Below are positions 44,860 through 53,918 of a stretch of 64,000 nt of DNA, one piece after another (within the stretch, counting starts at the first letter, position 1; each line of letters begins with the position of its first letter). Source of the stretch: JAGTVG01 sp964543195. Its GTDB lineage: Bacteria > Bacteroidota > Bacteroidia > Cytophagales > Cyclobacteriaceae. The stretch spans positions 62,001 through 126,000 of the forward strand of contig CAZIXF010000003.1 of the NCBI GenBank assembly GCA_964543195.1, in the 5' to 3' direction. The notes under the pieces are model-generated. The model was not told the origin of the DNA and made no database searches. It saw nothing but the letters and a program-made list of their open reading frames with translations. The translations under genes were made by a program, and so were the position numbers.

Positions 44860-45630
44860 TCATATATACCCCGCGAGTTTGTAAAAAATCAATCCTTCAA
44901 GTTCTCTGATTATCTTCTGCCAGTCGGCAAAAGCTGTAGGATCTGGCAACAAAAGCCGGTCAGGAGTGAATTTCCTTTCCGTGCCATAAAAATCGGTACT
45001 GAATCCCTCCGTATGGAGGGAAGTGGCCTCGAAACAAATAAGAGCTCTTCTGAGATGGTAGGCGGAGGTGATGACCAGGTGTTTTTTATCTCCAAGGCCT
45101 TTCTTTTTTAACAATTCTTCTGAATAGAGCGCATTCTCATAGGTGTTGCGTGCCTGATCTTCCACAAGGATGTCCTCGTTATCCACTCCGCACAGCCATA
45201 AAAACCGTTGCAGGTTATGAGCTTCCTTATGTTTGGTATTGATCAGGTTACTGGAACCTCCCGACACCAGGATATTATTGATCTTCCCCATCTTATACAG
45301 TTGTACGGCATGGGTGATCCGTCCAGCTCCCCGGAAAAAATAAACACGATCCCGTGGTTCCTTTTCAGAATTGGTAATGCCGCCCAGCACAATGCCCACC
45401 ACATAATTATCGGATACCTGTTCCAGCGGAGTAGGGGGTATTTCCCAGAGAAGAAGCGCTTCATTTACAATGAAACGGTTTGAAAAAAAGAATAAATAGC
45501 ATATACCCAGTATAAAAAAAATCCTTTTCCATTTTCTGTTCTTCAGGATGATTGACAGTATGAACCATATAAACATCTGTGTATAAGGCATCAGCAGAAA
45601 GGTGAAAATTTTGGATAGGTAAAAGAACAT
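44860..45630 (-). CDS. YdcF/ElyC-type DUF218 membrane protein
   Basis: A 256-residue protein with two N-terminal membrane helices (about 1-25 and 33-52), then a DUF218 domain. Visible motifs are VVGIVLGGIT, ITHAVQLYKMGKINNILVSGG, the acidic site VEDQARNTYENA and VITSAYHLRRAL. ElyC homologues affect envelope and peptidoglycan-precursor homeostasis, with the catalytic-like domain in the periplasm. The gene ends 49 nt from the converging SSADH gene. Biochemical activity of the family is still unclear. Confidence 0.9.
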   Translation of the reverse strand: MFFYLSKIFTFLLMPYTQMFIWFILSIILKNRKWKRIFFILGICYLFFFSNRFIVNEALLLWEIPPTPLEQVSDNYVVGIVLGGITNSEKEPRDRVYFFRGAGRITHAVQLYKMGKINNILVSGGSSNLINTKHKEAHNLQRFLWLCGVDNEDILVEDQARNTYENALYSEELLKKKGLGDKKHLVITSAYHLRRALICFEATSLHTEGFSTDFYGTERKFTPDRLLLPDPTAFADWQKIIRELEGLIFYKLAGYI

Positions 45631-45704
45631 GAAGTTTCCGTATTAATGAATAAAATTCGATCAAGGGCTATGGTTACGATATTCCGGATCTGATCATCTT
45701 GACA

Positions 45705-48700
45705 TTATCCGCTTGCCGTTTTGTTTTTCAGCTTTAGGCGGTCGGGGAATTGTACCAGCCACCGGAGCACATCATAATACAGGGTGATCACCAGAATGAA
45801 GCTCATAAACCATATCATTCCCAGATTAAACCATAGAGTTTCAATCTGTCTTCCCATTAGATGTTTGGTGGGAGAATAAAAAATCGTTCTGAAATCCAGC
45901 ACATGATCCGGATCATCCGGTTCATGAAAGATAGGATATATTTTTTGTATAAGTTCCCGGTCATGTTCTATGATGCGGATCGCCTCATTGGTGTTTTTAA
46001 CCATATCCTCGATACGTTTATTATGGTTTTCTTTTTTAATCTTTTCAAACCGCTCTCTTTTTTGCGGGGTACTGGTCAATGTGGCCATTAACTGCTCTTT
46101 CTTCTTAAGGGCATCATTGTATCGCCGGATATATACTTTCTTAAGGATCCCAAGAAAGCGCTTAGTGCTTTCATATACTTCTTCGTTGAAATCACTCCGG
46201 TTCAACCTGGGATAATCAGGCAAATTATCGTATCCGAACTTATCCAGTTCATCGCCGATCTCATTGGTCAGAACATCAAAATTATAATCCAGTTGATCCA
46301 CAATTTCCGGTTCTTCGTCCTTGTAATGAATATGACAATAATCCAGTTTTGACATCAGGGTGGGAACAAAATACAGATTTTTATATTCCGCATTACCCAT
46401 CTGTTTATCCAGATTAAAAAAAGGCTTTTCAAATTTATTTTCTTTGAACTGGGTAACCATTGCTGCCTCAAAAGCCCACCGCGAAGCCATAGTCTCGCCG
46501 ATCAGGGGAACTTTGTCCCTGGTGGTTATTCCGGGATTCAGTTCATCGAATTTAACCACTACCCCGCTTAATAATAATTGAGGTATCAGTAATATGGGGA
46601 TCAGGATATAGATAGTGACTGCTGAATTGAATGCCGATGAAATATTGAGCCCAAGCACATTGGCAAAGCAGGATGTAGTAAAAAGAATTAACCAGAACGG
46701 CAGGAACATACCCTGAATTTCAAGAATGGTATTACCAATCAAAGTATAAGTAAGGGTCTGGATTGCACTGAGCCCGAAAAGAATAGAAAGTTTGGAAACA
46801 ATATAGCTTCCCCGGCTCAGATGCAGAAAAGATTCCCTTTTGAGTATTTTTCGATCCCGTATGATCTCTTCGGCACTGACGGTAAGACCCATAAACAGCG
46901 CTACGATCACGCTCATGAATATGTAGGCCGGAATATTTACATTCGTGCTGAAAAAATATTCTTCCACGCTGTCGGGACCGATAACCGGGAAATATCGAAC
47001 AATATAGGCAAGAATAAACGCAAGGATGGGAGCTTCAAGCAGGTTTATCAGCAGATACTGTTTATTACTTATTTTTGACAGGAGGTCTCTCTTTGCGAAG
47101 ACCTTGAATTGCCGGAAATAATTGGGAATATTAAGCGTGGAAACCAGTTTCTCTTCATGCCTGGGAATTTCTTTTATATCAATTTTTTCCAAGAAGGTCT
47201 CATGCCATTGCTGTGGAGTTACTTTTCTTTCCTTGGTAAGCCTCCCGAATTCGTTAACTACCCTGGTTTCAATAATATTAAAGATCTGTTCGGGATTGAC
47301 ATTACCGCAGGTAACGCATTCACCCTGATCGCTATCCACCAGGTTAAATTCATTTTTGAAATAAATAATGGCCTCCACCGGGTTTCCATAATAGATCTGG
47401 TATCCACCTTCATCCAGAATCACCAGTTTGTCGAAAAGTTTGTAAATTTCGGACGAAGGCTGATGGATCACCACAAAGATTAATTTTCCTTTCAGGGAAA
47501 GTTCTTTCAGAAGATCCATGATATTTTCCGAATCCCTTGAAGACAATCCTGATGTGGGCTCATCCACAAACATCACGGAAGGTTCACGCAGCAATTCCAG
47601 TCCAATATTCAATCTTTTGCGCTGACCTCCACTGATGGTTTTGTCAAGGGGGCTACCCACTTTCAGATCCCTGGTCTCCGACAGGCCAAGATTGCTCAGG
47701 GTTTGCATGACAAGATGATCAATCTCGCTTTCCGTATAATTACTGAAACAAAGTTTCGCTGCATAATATAGATTTTCATATACGGTCAGATCTTCCATCA
47801 GGAGATCATCCTGAGGAACGTACCCGATTATACCTTCGATCTTTTTCCGGTCTTTGTAAATATCGATCTCATTGATAAGAACACGGCCGCTGGAGGGTTT
47901 TTCATTGCCATTGAGCACATTCAGCAAGGTGGATTTGCCCGACCCGCTTGAGCCCATTATACCAAACAGTGTGCCTGATTCTTCCTTGATATTGACATTA
48001 CGGAGGCCGATTTTACCAGTGTGGAATCGATATTCGATATTTTCTCCCAGGAAGGAGATTTTATGTCCCTTTACATGCTTTTTGAAACTGCTTACGATAT
48101 CACTATAGTACAACGTCTTGGCATTGGCACTCCGGATGGTACTTCCCGATGGGATCATCCGCATATCATTGCTTTTCAGCGGAATATTGTTGAGGTATAC
48201 CAATGAAGAACCTATATACTTAAGAAAATAGGATCCGGTATAATGTGTCAGTTCAAGGACCGCTAAAAAACCATCGAGGTTCGGCAGGGGCAGATAATGA
48301 GCTTTTTCGGGAACTTCACCAGGCGATGGGCCGGCAATCAGGAATATTTCACTGTCAAAATCCCGTGGTTTATTGGCAAGGGCGAAGGCTTTCATCGATT
48401 CGATATCCTGCTGGTCTACACGGATGGCTTTCCCGATCTTCTCAACAAGTCTCTCTTCTTCAGCGGTGATCTTTCGGTCAGCAATTACAAGCGTTGTTAC
48501 ATCAAGAATAAGAACGATCTTCTGTTGCTGAGTAAGTTCATTGTTGATCTGGTTGCTGATCTTTTCAATCTCGATCTTTTCTTCTTCCTGTTTCTGCTCA
48601 GGGGAAGATTTGGATTCCTTACGTTCATATTCCTCTATCAATTGGTTAAACAGGGAATAATAGTGCATAGCTGTATCTTCATTCAGTCTTTCCAGGAGAA

Positions 48701-48797
48701 AATTCCGTATCGTCTTTTTTTCGTCTTCGGAAATGCCATCCGCTTTTGCCAGAATGGCAAATAACCGGATAATTGCTCTGAGAAGTTGTTCGCTCAT
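45705..48797 (-). CDS. fusion ABC exporter: TerB-like, FHA-like, ATPase and ABC2 membrane domains
   Basis: A 1030-residue ABCG-like half transporter. Residues 1-140 form a TerB-like helical domain (AKADGISEDEKKTIRNFL), and about 150-235 a beta domain with FHA-like endings (TLYYSDI). The nucleotide-binding domain spans about 245-480: Walker A GSSGSGKST near 280, signature ISGGQRKRLNIG near 385, Walker B VMFVDEPTSGLSSRD. An ABC2 membrane domain (about 570-780) follows, then a long charged helical region (780-990) and a last helix. Cargo unknown. The lipoprotein gene ends 92 nt upstream across a terminator. The N-terminal domain assignments are by pattern. Confidence 0.88.
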   Translation of the reverse strand: MSEQLLRAIIRLFAILAKADGISEDEKKTIRNFLLERLNEDTAMHYYSLFNQLIEEYERKESKSSPEQKQEEEKIEIEKISNQINNELTQQQKIVLILDVTTLVIADRKITAEEERLVEKIGKAIRVDQQDIESMKAFALANKPRDFDSEIFLIAGPSPGEVPEKAHYLPLPNLDGFLAVLELTHYTGSYFLKYIGSSLVYLNNIPLKSNDMRMIPSGSTIRSANAKTLYYSDIVSSFKKHVKGHKISFLGENIEYRFHTGKIGLRNVNIKEESGTLFGIMGSSGSGKSTLLNVLNGNEKPSSGRVLINEIDIYKDRKKIEGIIGYVPQDDLLMEDLTVYENLYYAAKLCFSNYTESEIDHLVMQTLSNLGLSETRDLKVGSPLDKTISGGQRKRLNIGLELLREPSVMFVDEPTSGLSSRDSENIMDLLKELSLKGKLIFVVIHQPSSEIYKLFDKLVILDEGGYQIYYGNPVEAIIYFKNEFNLVDSDQGECVTCGNVNPEQIFNIIETRVVNEFGRLTKERKVTPQQWHETFLEKIDIKEIPRHEEKLVSTLNIPNYFRQFKVFAKRDLLSKISNKQYLLINLLEAPILAFILAYIVRYFPVIGPDSVEEYFFSTNVNIPAYIFMSVIVALFMGLTVSAEEIIRDRKILKRESFLHLSRGSYIVSKLSILFGLSAIQTLTYTLIGNTILEIQGMFLPFWLILFTTSCFANVLGLNISSAFNSAVTIYILIPILLIPQLLLSGVVVKFDELNPGITTRDKVPLIGETMASRWAFEAAMVTQFKENKFEKPFFNLDKQMGNAEYKNLYFVPTLMSKLDYCHIHYKDEEPEIVDQLDYNFDVLTNEIGDELDKFGYDNLPDYPRLNRSDFNEEVYESTKRFLGILKKVYIRRYNDALKKKEQLMATLTSTPQKRERFEKIKKENHNKRIEDMVKNTNEAIRIIEHDRELIQKIYPIFHEPDDPDHVLDFRTIFYSPTKHLMGRQIETLWFNLGMIWFMSFILVITLYYDVLRWLVQFPDRLKLKNKTASG

Positions 48798-48829
48798 TTA
48801 ATTACCACTCCTGTTGTTGTATAAAAAAG

Positions 48830-48852
48830 TATTGAATCGGCCGGATTCAATA
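48830..48852. terminator. rho-independent terminator between lipoprotein and ABC exporter genes
   Basis: TATTGAATC (48830-48838) pairs perfectly with GATTCAATA (48844-48852) around GGCCG. Runs of A before and T after (48823-48860) make it effective in both directions. It ends the minus-strand lipoprotein transcript before the exporter gene. Confidence 0.8.
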
Positions 48853-48889
48853 TTTTTTTTAATTCATATATCTATTTATAAGAAATCAA

Positions 48890-49783
48890 TTAATAGGTAA
48901 CCGTCGTTCTTACTTTTTCAATCTGCAGGGTGATCCTTTCAAGGGTTTTATCGGTCAGAACAAGATCAGCCCTGTTTTCACTGATCTGATCCTGAACATC
49001 CAACATTTCATAATTCGATTTTAATTCCTCGAGACTGTTGATAAGTCCCTCGATCCAGTCTCCCTTGTCGTCAATACTTTTCAGGAGCTCAATCATGTCG
49101 CCAAGTGATTTTTCCTGATCAACGATCAGTTTGATCAAAGGGGTAAGGATAAGATTTCTTGCATCATCCGGCAGGATGTCTTCCGGATAGGTATCGACAA
49201 GCTGGGTGGCAATATAGAGCCCTTCAATAAAGGTGCCGGCCAGTACCAGGGTCGCAATATTCTGCCGTTCATTTTCTCTCAGGAATTCATCGCTGTTATC
49301 GATCACATTATTGATGATCGAAGCCAGGCTATCCTTATTATTCAGGTTGTTTTCAAATTGCCGTACCAGGGTCTGATCGATAGCATTCTGAACCCCAAGA
49401 AATTCACCCAGGTCGAGACAGGCTTCCATATAATTCAGTGCATCCTGTACCTTTTCATAGGTCACCAGATAGCCGATATCCGTGGAATAGACACCCAGGT
49501 TCAGGGCAGCTATTTTATTGGTAGCGGTATATTTTTCTGACTTTTCAAGCCCATTAACCATATCCGGATTATATTCTGCCCCCGTAGCCTGAATGATAAA
49601 AGGTATTTCCGACGGAGGGGGGATCTCATAAATAATATTTTCCATTTTTCCCTGGAGTTCGGTAGCTGCTTCATCAAATTCCTCTGATGTGTCCGATTCC
49701 TGGCTTTTTCGGGTATCGCAGGATAAAATCATTATCGCAAAGACTGCAGACAACGCGTAATAATTGAATTTTTTCACTTTCAT
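48890..49783 (-). CDS. lipoprotein of unknown function
   Basis: A 297-residue protein with a lipoprotein signal ending MILSC (Cys22) and a Ser/Glu-rich linker. A mostly alpha-helical domain follows (about 45-297), with helices such as NKIAALNLGVYSTDIGYLV and repeated acidic amphipathic segments. I do not recognise a named family. It lies between a small exported protein gene (65 nt upstream) and the fusion ABC exporter (across a terminator). It is probably attached to the outer membrane facing the periplasm. A partnership with the exporter is only suggested by adjacency. Confidence 0.78.
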   Translation of the reverse strand: MKVKKFNYYALSAVFAIMILSCDTRKSQESDTSEEFDEAATELQGKMENIIYEIPPPSEIPFIIQATGAEYNPDMVNGLEKSEKYTATNKIAALNLGVYSTDIGYLVTYEKVQDALNYMEACLDLGEFLGVQNAIDQTLVRQFENNLNNKDSLASIINNVIDNSDEFLRENERQNIATLVLAGTFIEGLYIATQLVDTYPEDILPDDARNLILTPLIKLIVDQEKSLGDMIELLKSIDDKGDWIEGLINSLEELKSNYEMLDVQDQISENRADLVLTDKTLERITLQIEKVRTTVTY

Positions 49784-49848
49784 AATTTTTAAAATTGTGA
49801 TTGCTATATGATGTACTTAGTTAAAGATCAATTTCCAGGCTTTTCCTT

Positions 49849-50376
49849 TCAGAAATCCGGATCGAATATGCTGATGGTCCGAACTTCATTGTTGTCCATG
49901 CCAAACATAATACCTTCATTAGTATAGGCATAATAGGTAATATTCCCGCTGCTGTAATCCAGAAGGGAGGGATTTTCGCCATACATATTCCGGACTTGCT
50001 CCAACGAGTCCCAGAACCGGAGTTCCACCGTAGTGACAAGATCCTGGCATATGAACTGATTGTACTCCGGATAACTGCTAATGGTAAAGTAGACAAGCAG
50101 ATTGTCCTTGAAAAAGACACTGGTTACCGGGAGGTCCATGATATACCGGAAATTAACGATATAATCAAATTCAATTCCCAGTTCTTCAAGTGGAGCGGTG
50201 AGCATTTCAGGGGCACTTTCATGACTGATTTTGGAACCATCAAAACCGAGGATCCATATCACATCTTCATATGTGACCCCTATTTCAATCTCACCAAATC
50301 TTTCTTTGGGAACTATCTCCTGTGAAAATGTGTAGTGTATAATACATAAAAAGAGTAAGGTGGAAACTGCTTTCAT
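49849..50376 (-). CDS. small exported protein of unknown function (paralogue of 51224-51766)
   Basis: A 175-residue protein with a signal peptide (MKAVSTLLFLCIIHYTFSQ) and no membrane segment in the mature part. The segments GEIEIGVTYEDVIWILG, DLPVTSVFFKDNLLVYF, ISSYPEY, LRFWDSLEQVRNMYG and ITYYAYTNEGIMFG align with the protein encoded at 51224-51766. The two IGxSxxxVxxxxG-like units recall the BamE/SmpA fold, which is my inference. The two paralogues flank a third gene and copy 2 of the 235-bp repeat. Function unknown. Confidence 0.78.
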   Translation of the reverse strand: MKAVSTLLFLCIIHYTFSQEIVPKERFGEIEIGVTYEDVIWILGFDGSKISHESAPEMLTAPLEELGIEFDYIVNFRYIMDLPVTSVFFKDNLLVYFTISSYPEYNQFICQDLVTTVELRFWDSLEQVRNMYGENPSLLDYSSGNITYYAYTNEGIMFGMDNNEVRTISIFDPDF

Positions 50377-50409
50377 CTTTATTATCGACTGTTAAAAGGA
50401 ATTCAATGT

Positions 50410-50425
50410 TAAGAAAATTTTCTTA
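50410..50425. promoter_or_regulatory. 16-bp perfect palindrome in a divergent intergenic region
   Basis: TAAGAAAATTTTCTTA is fully self-complementary and sits 34 nt upstream of the exported-protein gene and about 95 nt before the divergent small gene. It may be an operator; in AT-rich DNA chance cannot be excluded. Confidence 0.3.
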
Positions 50426-50519
50426 GAATTCATTATTATTTTTTCATTAAGAAAAATAGGTGTTCATGCAGAGATATTAAAATATTTTCTTTTATATTAA
50501 TATCTTTTCAATTTATCAT

Positions 50520-50840
50520 TTGTTAATTAAGTTTGAGAATCAGAGAAAAACGGTATATAAGATTAAAGGTTATTATCCTATGCTGGATTGGCTACAGTTT
50601 GAGGAATTGTCGTTGTATCAAAAGATAAAAAAACTATATTTTGAAGGGGAGTTTATTGTGGCCATAAGGTATTATAAGCATAAAATCAACCTCTATCTTT
50701 ATAATGATTTTTATGTGGAAGTTTTCTACAATCCTAAAACCGACTGTATAGAAAAAATTGATATCCTGGATATGGAATCCTCCCGGATAAAATTCTATGC
50801 TGATCAGATCAAGCTTCCTGAGGATCTTCCCAGTTCATAA
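50520..50840 (+). CDS. small protein of unknown function
   Basis: A 106-residue protein with no signal peptide or membrane helix. It is rich in Tyr, Lys and Ile (FIVAIRYYKHKINLYLYNDFYVEVFYN). It looks like a compact alpha/beta fold of the sort seen in small unannotated Bacteroidota proteins. The start is a TTG at 50520; an ATG at 50580 would shorten it by 20 residues. It is flanked by two genes for paralogous exported proteins on the other strand and by copy 2 of the repeat. I do not recognise the family. Confidence 0.62.
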   Translation: MLIKFENQRKTVYKIKGYYPMLDWLQFEELSLYQKIKKLYFEGEFIVAIRYYKHKINLYLYNDFYVEVFYNPKTDCIEKIDILDMESSRIKFYADQIKLPEDLPSS

Positions 50841-50950
50841 TGCACACTCCGTAATTTGTTTTACGGGAAGACTGCCCCCGGATAACCTGGATTTTCAGTC
50901 CTCCCGGATAACCCGGATTTATCTTTATTAACTGATTTATACGGATCAAC

Positions 50951-51184
50951 TTAACCCGAAAAATTCATAAATTTTTCGCCCGAAGGGCCGATTAAGCGCA
51001 ATTTCTTGATAATCAAAGAATTATATAGGGTTTTGAAATTCTTATACTTAATCAAATAGCCCAGAAATAGGCTACTGAATTGCGCTTATCAGGGGTTAAT
51101 CCCTTTTTGTAACTACCTGATAATAAATATTTTAAATAGTAAAACGGTTTATTTTGAGAATGGTTTATGAATAATCGGGGTTAA
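50951..51184 (-). repeat. 235-bp structured repeat, copy 2 (234 bp, inverted)
   Basis: The reverse complement of copy 1, with one T missing from the CCGTTTTTAC run (51141-51144 region). Otherwise it is identical over the parts I compared. It begins and ends with TTAA. It lies 110 nt after the small gene at 50520-50840 and 39 nt from the stop of the convergent exported-protein gene at 51224. Confidence 0.95.
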
Positions 51185-51223
51185 GTGTTCTGAACAGCCG
51201 GATCGTCCTGATTTATTAACCCA

Positions 51224-51766
51224 TTAAGGTTTTTTGTAAAACTCGATGATCCTGATCTCTTTATTGGAGAGTCCGAAACCGATCCCCTGTTGATCATAAT
51301 AATAATAGGTGAGCCGGCCGTCCGAATCGTCTATCCGGTATTCCGAACCATATATCCTTTCCATTTCTTGTTTTGTATCCCAGAAGGTCAACCCTTCCTT
51401 GGTCTGGGTTTCAAGACAAATGGGCCTGGAAAAGGAGGGAAAACTGCTGATCACAATGGTTACGGCCTGATCATTGCTGAAAAACACTTTGGTAACGGGA
51501 ATGGGCATAATATGATTATAGACCACACATTGATCAAAGCCGGTCCGGAATGCAGGAACAGCTGATTGGTCCCGGTTGCCCAGGTAGGTAGTGATATAAT
51601 CCTGTTGATCTACTGTTTTGCCTTTGAATCCGATTATTTCAATCAGATTATCCTGGCTGATTCCCAGTATTACTTCTTCAAATCCTTCATTCAAGGTGAT
51701 CGTCTGAGCGGCGGAATTCAGTGCCAGACATAAAAAGAAAGCCGAAAAGGCTAATATGATACGCAT
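51224..51766 (-). CDS. small exported protein of unknown function (paralogue of 49849-50376)
   Basis: A 180-residue protein with a signal peptide (MRIILAFSAFFLCLALNSAA). The mature part shares the block order of its paralogue: EEVILGISQDNLIEIIG, MPIPVTKVFFSNDQAVTIV, ISSFPSFSRPIC, FWDTKQEMERIYG and LTYYYYDQQGIGFGLSNKEIRIIEF. It looks like a periplasmic or secreted beta-rich protein made of two similar units. No enzymatic motif is seen. It is transcribed toward the repeat copy and away from comEC, whose stop lies 85 nt upstream. Confidence 0.78.
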   Translation of the reverse strand: MRIILAFSAFFLCLALNSAAQTITLNEGFEEVILGISQDNLIEIIGFKGKTVDQQDYITTYLGNRDQSAVPAFRTGFDQCVVYNHIMPIPVTKVFFSNDQAVTIVISSFPSFSRPICLETQTKEGLTFWDTKQEMERIYGSEYRIDDSDGRLTYYYYDQQGIGFGLSNKEIRIIEFYKKP

Positions 51767-51851
51767 GGTATTCCAGATTTGGTTTTCATAAAAATATGAT
51801 TTTTTTATTTATATCCTTAATGGCTACAGAAATAAAATACAATTTATTCCC

Positions 51852-53864
51852 CTAGGGGCCCCCGGCAGGAAGCACCAGGGTATGCAATCCTTTTTCTTTT
51901 CTGATTTGATGATTATCCCGATTGCTGATCAGTCCATTTTCTGTAATGATCATATCAGGATATCGGATTCCTGCTTCCTTTGATAAATTTTTTTCCTTGC
52001 CCCGGTAAAAGCAGAATGTAATTCCTTCCCAGCAGAATATCTTCCGGTTACCTGCCTGTATTGCCGGGATCATTTTATCCAGATCACCCATGGTAACGGT
52101 GGTGTGGTTATGTTTATTTTTAACACAATAATTCCTGACATGAAAATCATACTGCTTTTTGTGCCGGATATCCTCATTTTCCATAATGAGCAGGGTGTGC
52201 TTACCGTTCACCAGCTCAATGCAGAAGGAAGAAGGGATAAGATGCTGCACGATCTGTTTTTTGCCGGTATGCGAAAAATGATGTAAAGCGTCGCAACCGA
52301 TGATCATCATCACGGAACCTGCCAATACCCATAGCATACGTGGTTTCCGGTAATTAAACATAATAAAAAATGAACCTGCAAGTATGAGCAGCGATACCAG
52401 TTGTACCGGACTAAGGTAAACGGGACTGATCAGGGAACCGGGCAGTTCACCGATCCATTCTATACAATTAAGGAATTGCCGGCCGCCTAGATCGAGAAGT
52501 TGTGATAAAAACCGGTGCACCGGTTCGAAGGGAGAAGTGCCCAGCCAAATTATAGCCAACGGGATAAATACGGAAATAAAAGGAATGGCGATGATATTGG
52601 CAGGCAGAAAATAGGCGGGAAACTGCTTGAAATAATACAATGTGAGCGGTAGGGTGGCGATCTGGGCAGCCACCGATACGGTGATCAGTTTCCACAACCA
52701 GTCTAACCATTTATATTTGGGCGAAGTAAATGAATAAAGCAGGGGTTGATAAAGAATGATCCCGATCACAGCCATATAGGATAGCTGGAAGCCGGTTTCG
52801 AAAAGGAGCATGGGATGTATCAACAGAAGTATAAAGGCGGAAAGGAACACCGTATTGAGTATATGGGCATTTCGCTGGATGGATTGACCCAGCAGGATCA
52901 GGCTGAACATCAACACGGCCCTCAGCACCGAAGGGGATAAACCCGTAACCATAGCGAAAAGCATAAAGCAACTGATGATCAGCAGGATCCTGAGCAATCG
53001 GCTTTTGCTGGTCAGGGTTAAGGGTTTCATCATGAAGGTGAGTATCATGTACAGAATACCGACATGAAGACCGGAAACGGCCAGTACATGCACTATGCCG
53101 GTACGGGTAAAATCAGCATAGGTTTCCTCGTCAAAATAATCCCGTTGCCCGGTCAGCAGGGCAGTTAGCATGGCCTGTACCCGGTCATCTACCGTGGCCC
53201 GGTCAATCAGCGCGGTGATATGGTTTTTTATTTCAAAAGCAAGTGCCATTACCGGATAATGTGGCCTGTTTTCGATGAAATGATACCTGCTGTTCTTTAA
53301 AAAATGAACCATGGACACTTTACGCCTGGCCATATACGTCCGGTAATTGAAAGCATGCGGGTTTAATGGAGGCCTGATCAATTCAGGGTGACCGTTTACC
53401 AGATAAAAGTCGCCGTAACGGATCTTCTGATTTTTAGGGAAGTAAAGTAATACCTTCCGATCTGTGGAATGCCATGTGTGTCCGTCATGAATAACCAGTA
53501 TACGGCCTATGGTTTTTATAAATTTTTCAGTCTGGCCGGTTGGGTTATCAATGCGGGCAAAATAAGCCGAAGAAGAGGTGATCTGAAGGGTCTCAGCTTC
53601 ATCAAAGCCGGAATGGAAAAACAGGGAAGTGCGTAAAAGCCCAAGAATGAATACCAGGGTAAAGGCTGAACCCGCAATCGGGCCATTAAATTTTATGAAT
53701 TGCCGGCGTTTAAACGATTTTCCCAGAAAGAAATATAATCCTGCTAAACCAGCTGAAATAACCAGAAGAACAGGTAACTCTGGATGAATGAGGTATCCCG
53801 CCGCAATGCCGGCTGCAAACACCAGGGTGATCCTTATAAAGGGGAACCGGGTCCAGTATAGCAT
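51852..53864 (-). CDS. comEC: ComEC/Rec2 family DNA-uptake channel protein
   Basis: A 670-residue membrane protein with N-terminal helices and a soluble OB-like region (about 90-210). The Competence domain contains TALLTGQRDYFDEETYADF and GIVHVLAVSGLHVGILY, followed by many helices to about 510. The C-terminal part (about 520-670) is where other ComEC proteins carry a metallo-beta-lactamase domain. Here it is short and lacks the HxHxDH motif, as in many Bacteroidota. It moves single-stranded DNA across the inner membrane. It follows the GNAT gene by 54 nt. Confidence 0.92.
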   Translation of the reverse strand: MLYWTRFPFIRITLVFAAGIAAGYLIHPELPVLLVISAGLAGLYFFLGKSFKRRQFIKFNGPIAGSAFTLVFILGLLRTSLFFHSGFDEAETLQITSSSAYFARIDNPTGQTEKFIKTIGRILVIHDGHTWHSTDRKVLLYFPKNQKIRYGDFYLVNGHPELIRPPLNPHAFNYRTYMARRKVSMVHFLKNSRYHFIENRPHYPVMALAFEIKNHITALIDRATVDDRVQAMLTALLTGQRDYFDEETYADFTRTGIVHVLAVSGLHVGILYMILTFMMKPLTLTSKSRLLRILLIISCFMLFAMVTGLSPSVLRAVLMFSLILLGQSIQRNAHILNTVFLSAFILLLIHPMLLFETGFQLSYMAVIGIILYQPLLYSFTSPKYKWLDWLWKLITVSVAAQIATLPLTLYYFKQFPAYFLPANIIAIPFISVFIPLAIIWLGTSPFEPVHRFLSQLLDLGGRQFLNCIEWIGELPGSLISPVYLSPVQLVSLLILAGSFFIMFNYRKPRMLWVLAGSVMMIIGCDALHHFSHTGKKQIVQHLIPSSFCIELVNGKHTLLIMENEDIRHKKQYDFHVRNYCVKNKHNHTTVTMGDLDKMIPAIQAGNRKIFCWEGITFCFYRGKEKNLSKEAGIRYPDMIITENGLISNRDNHQIRKEKGLHTLVLPAGGP

Positions 53865-53918
53865 GGTTGAACTGGTAATTTCCCATAATTAAATAAAAAT
53901 CCGGGAAAGGATCAAGAT

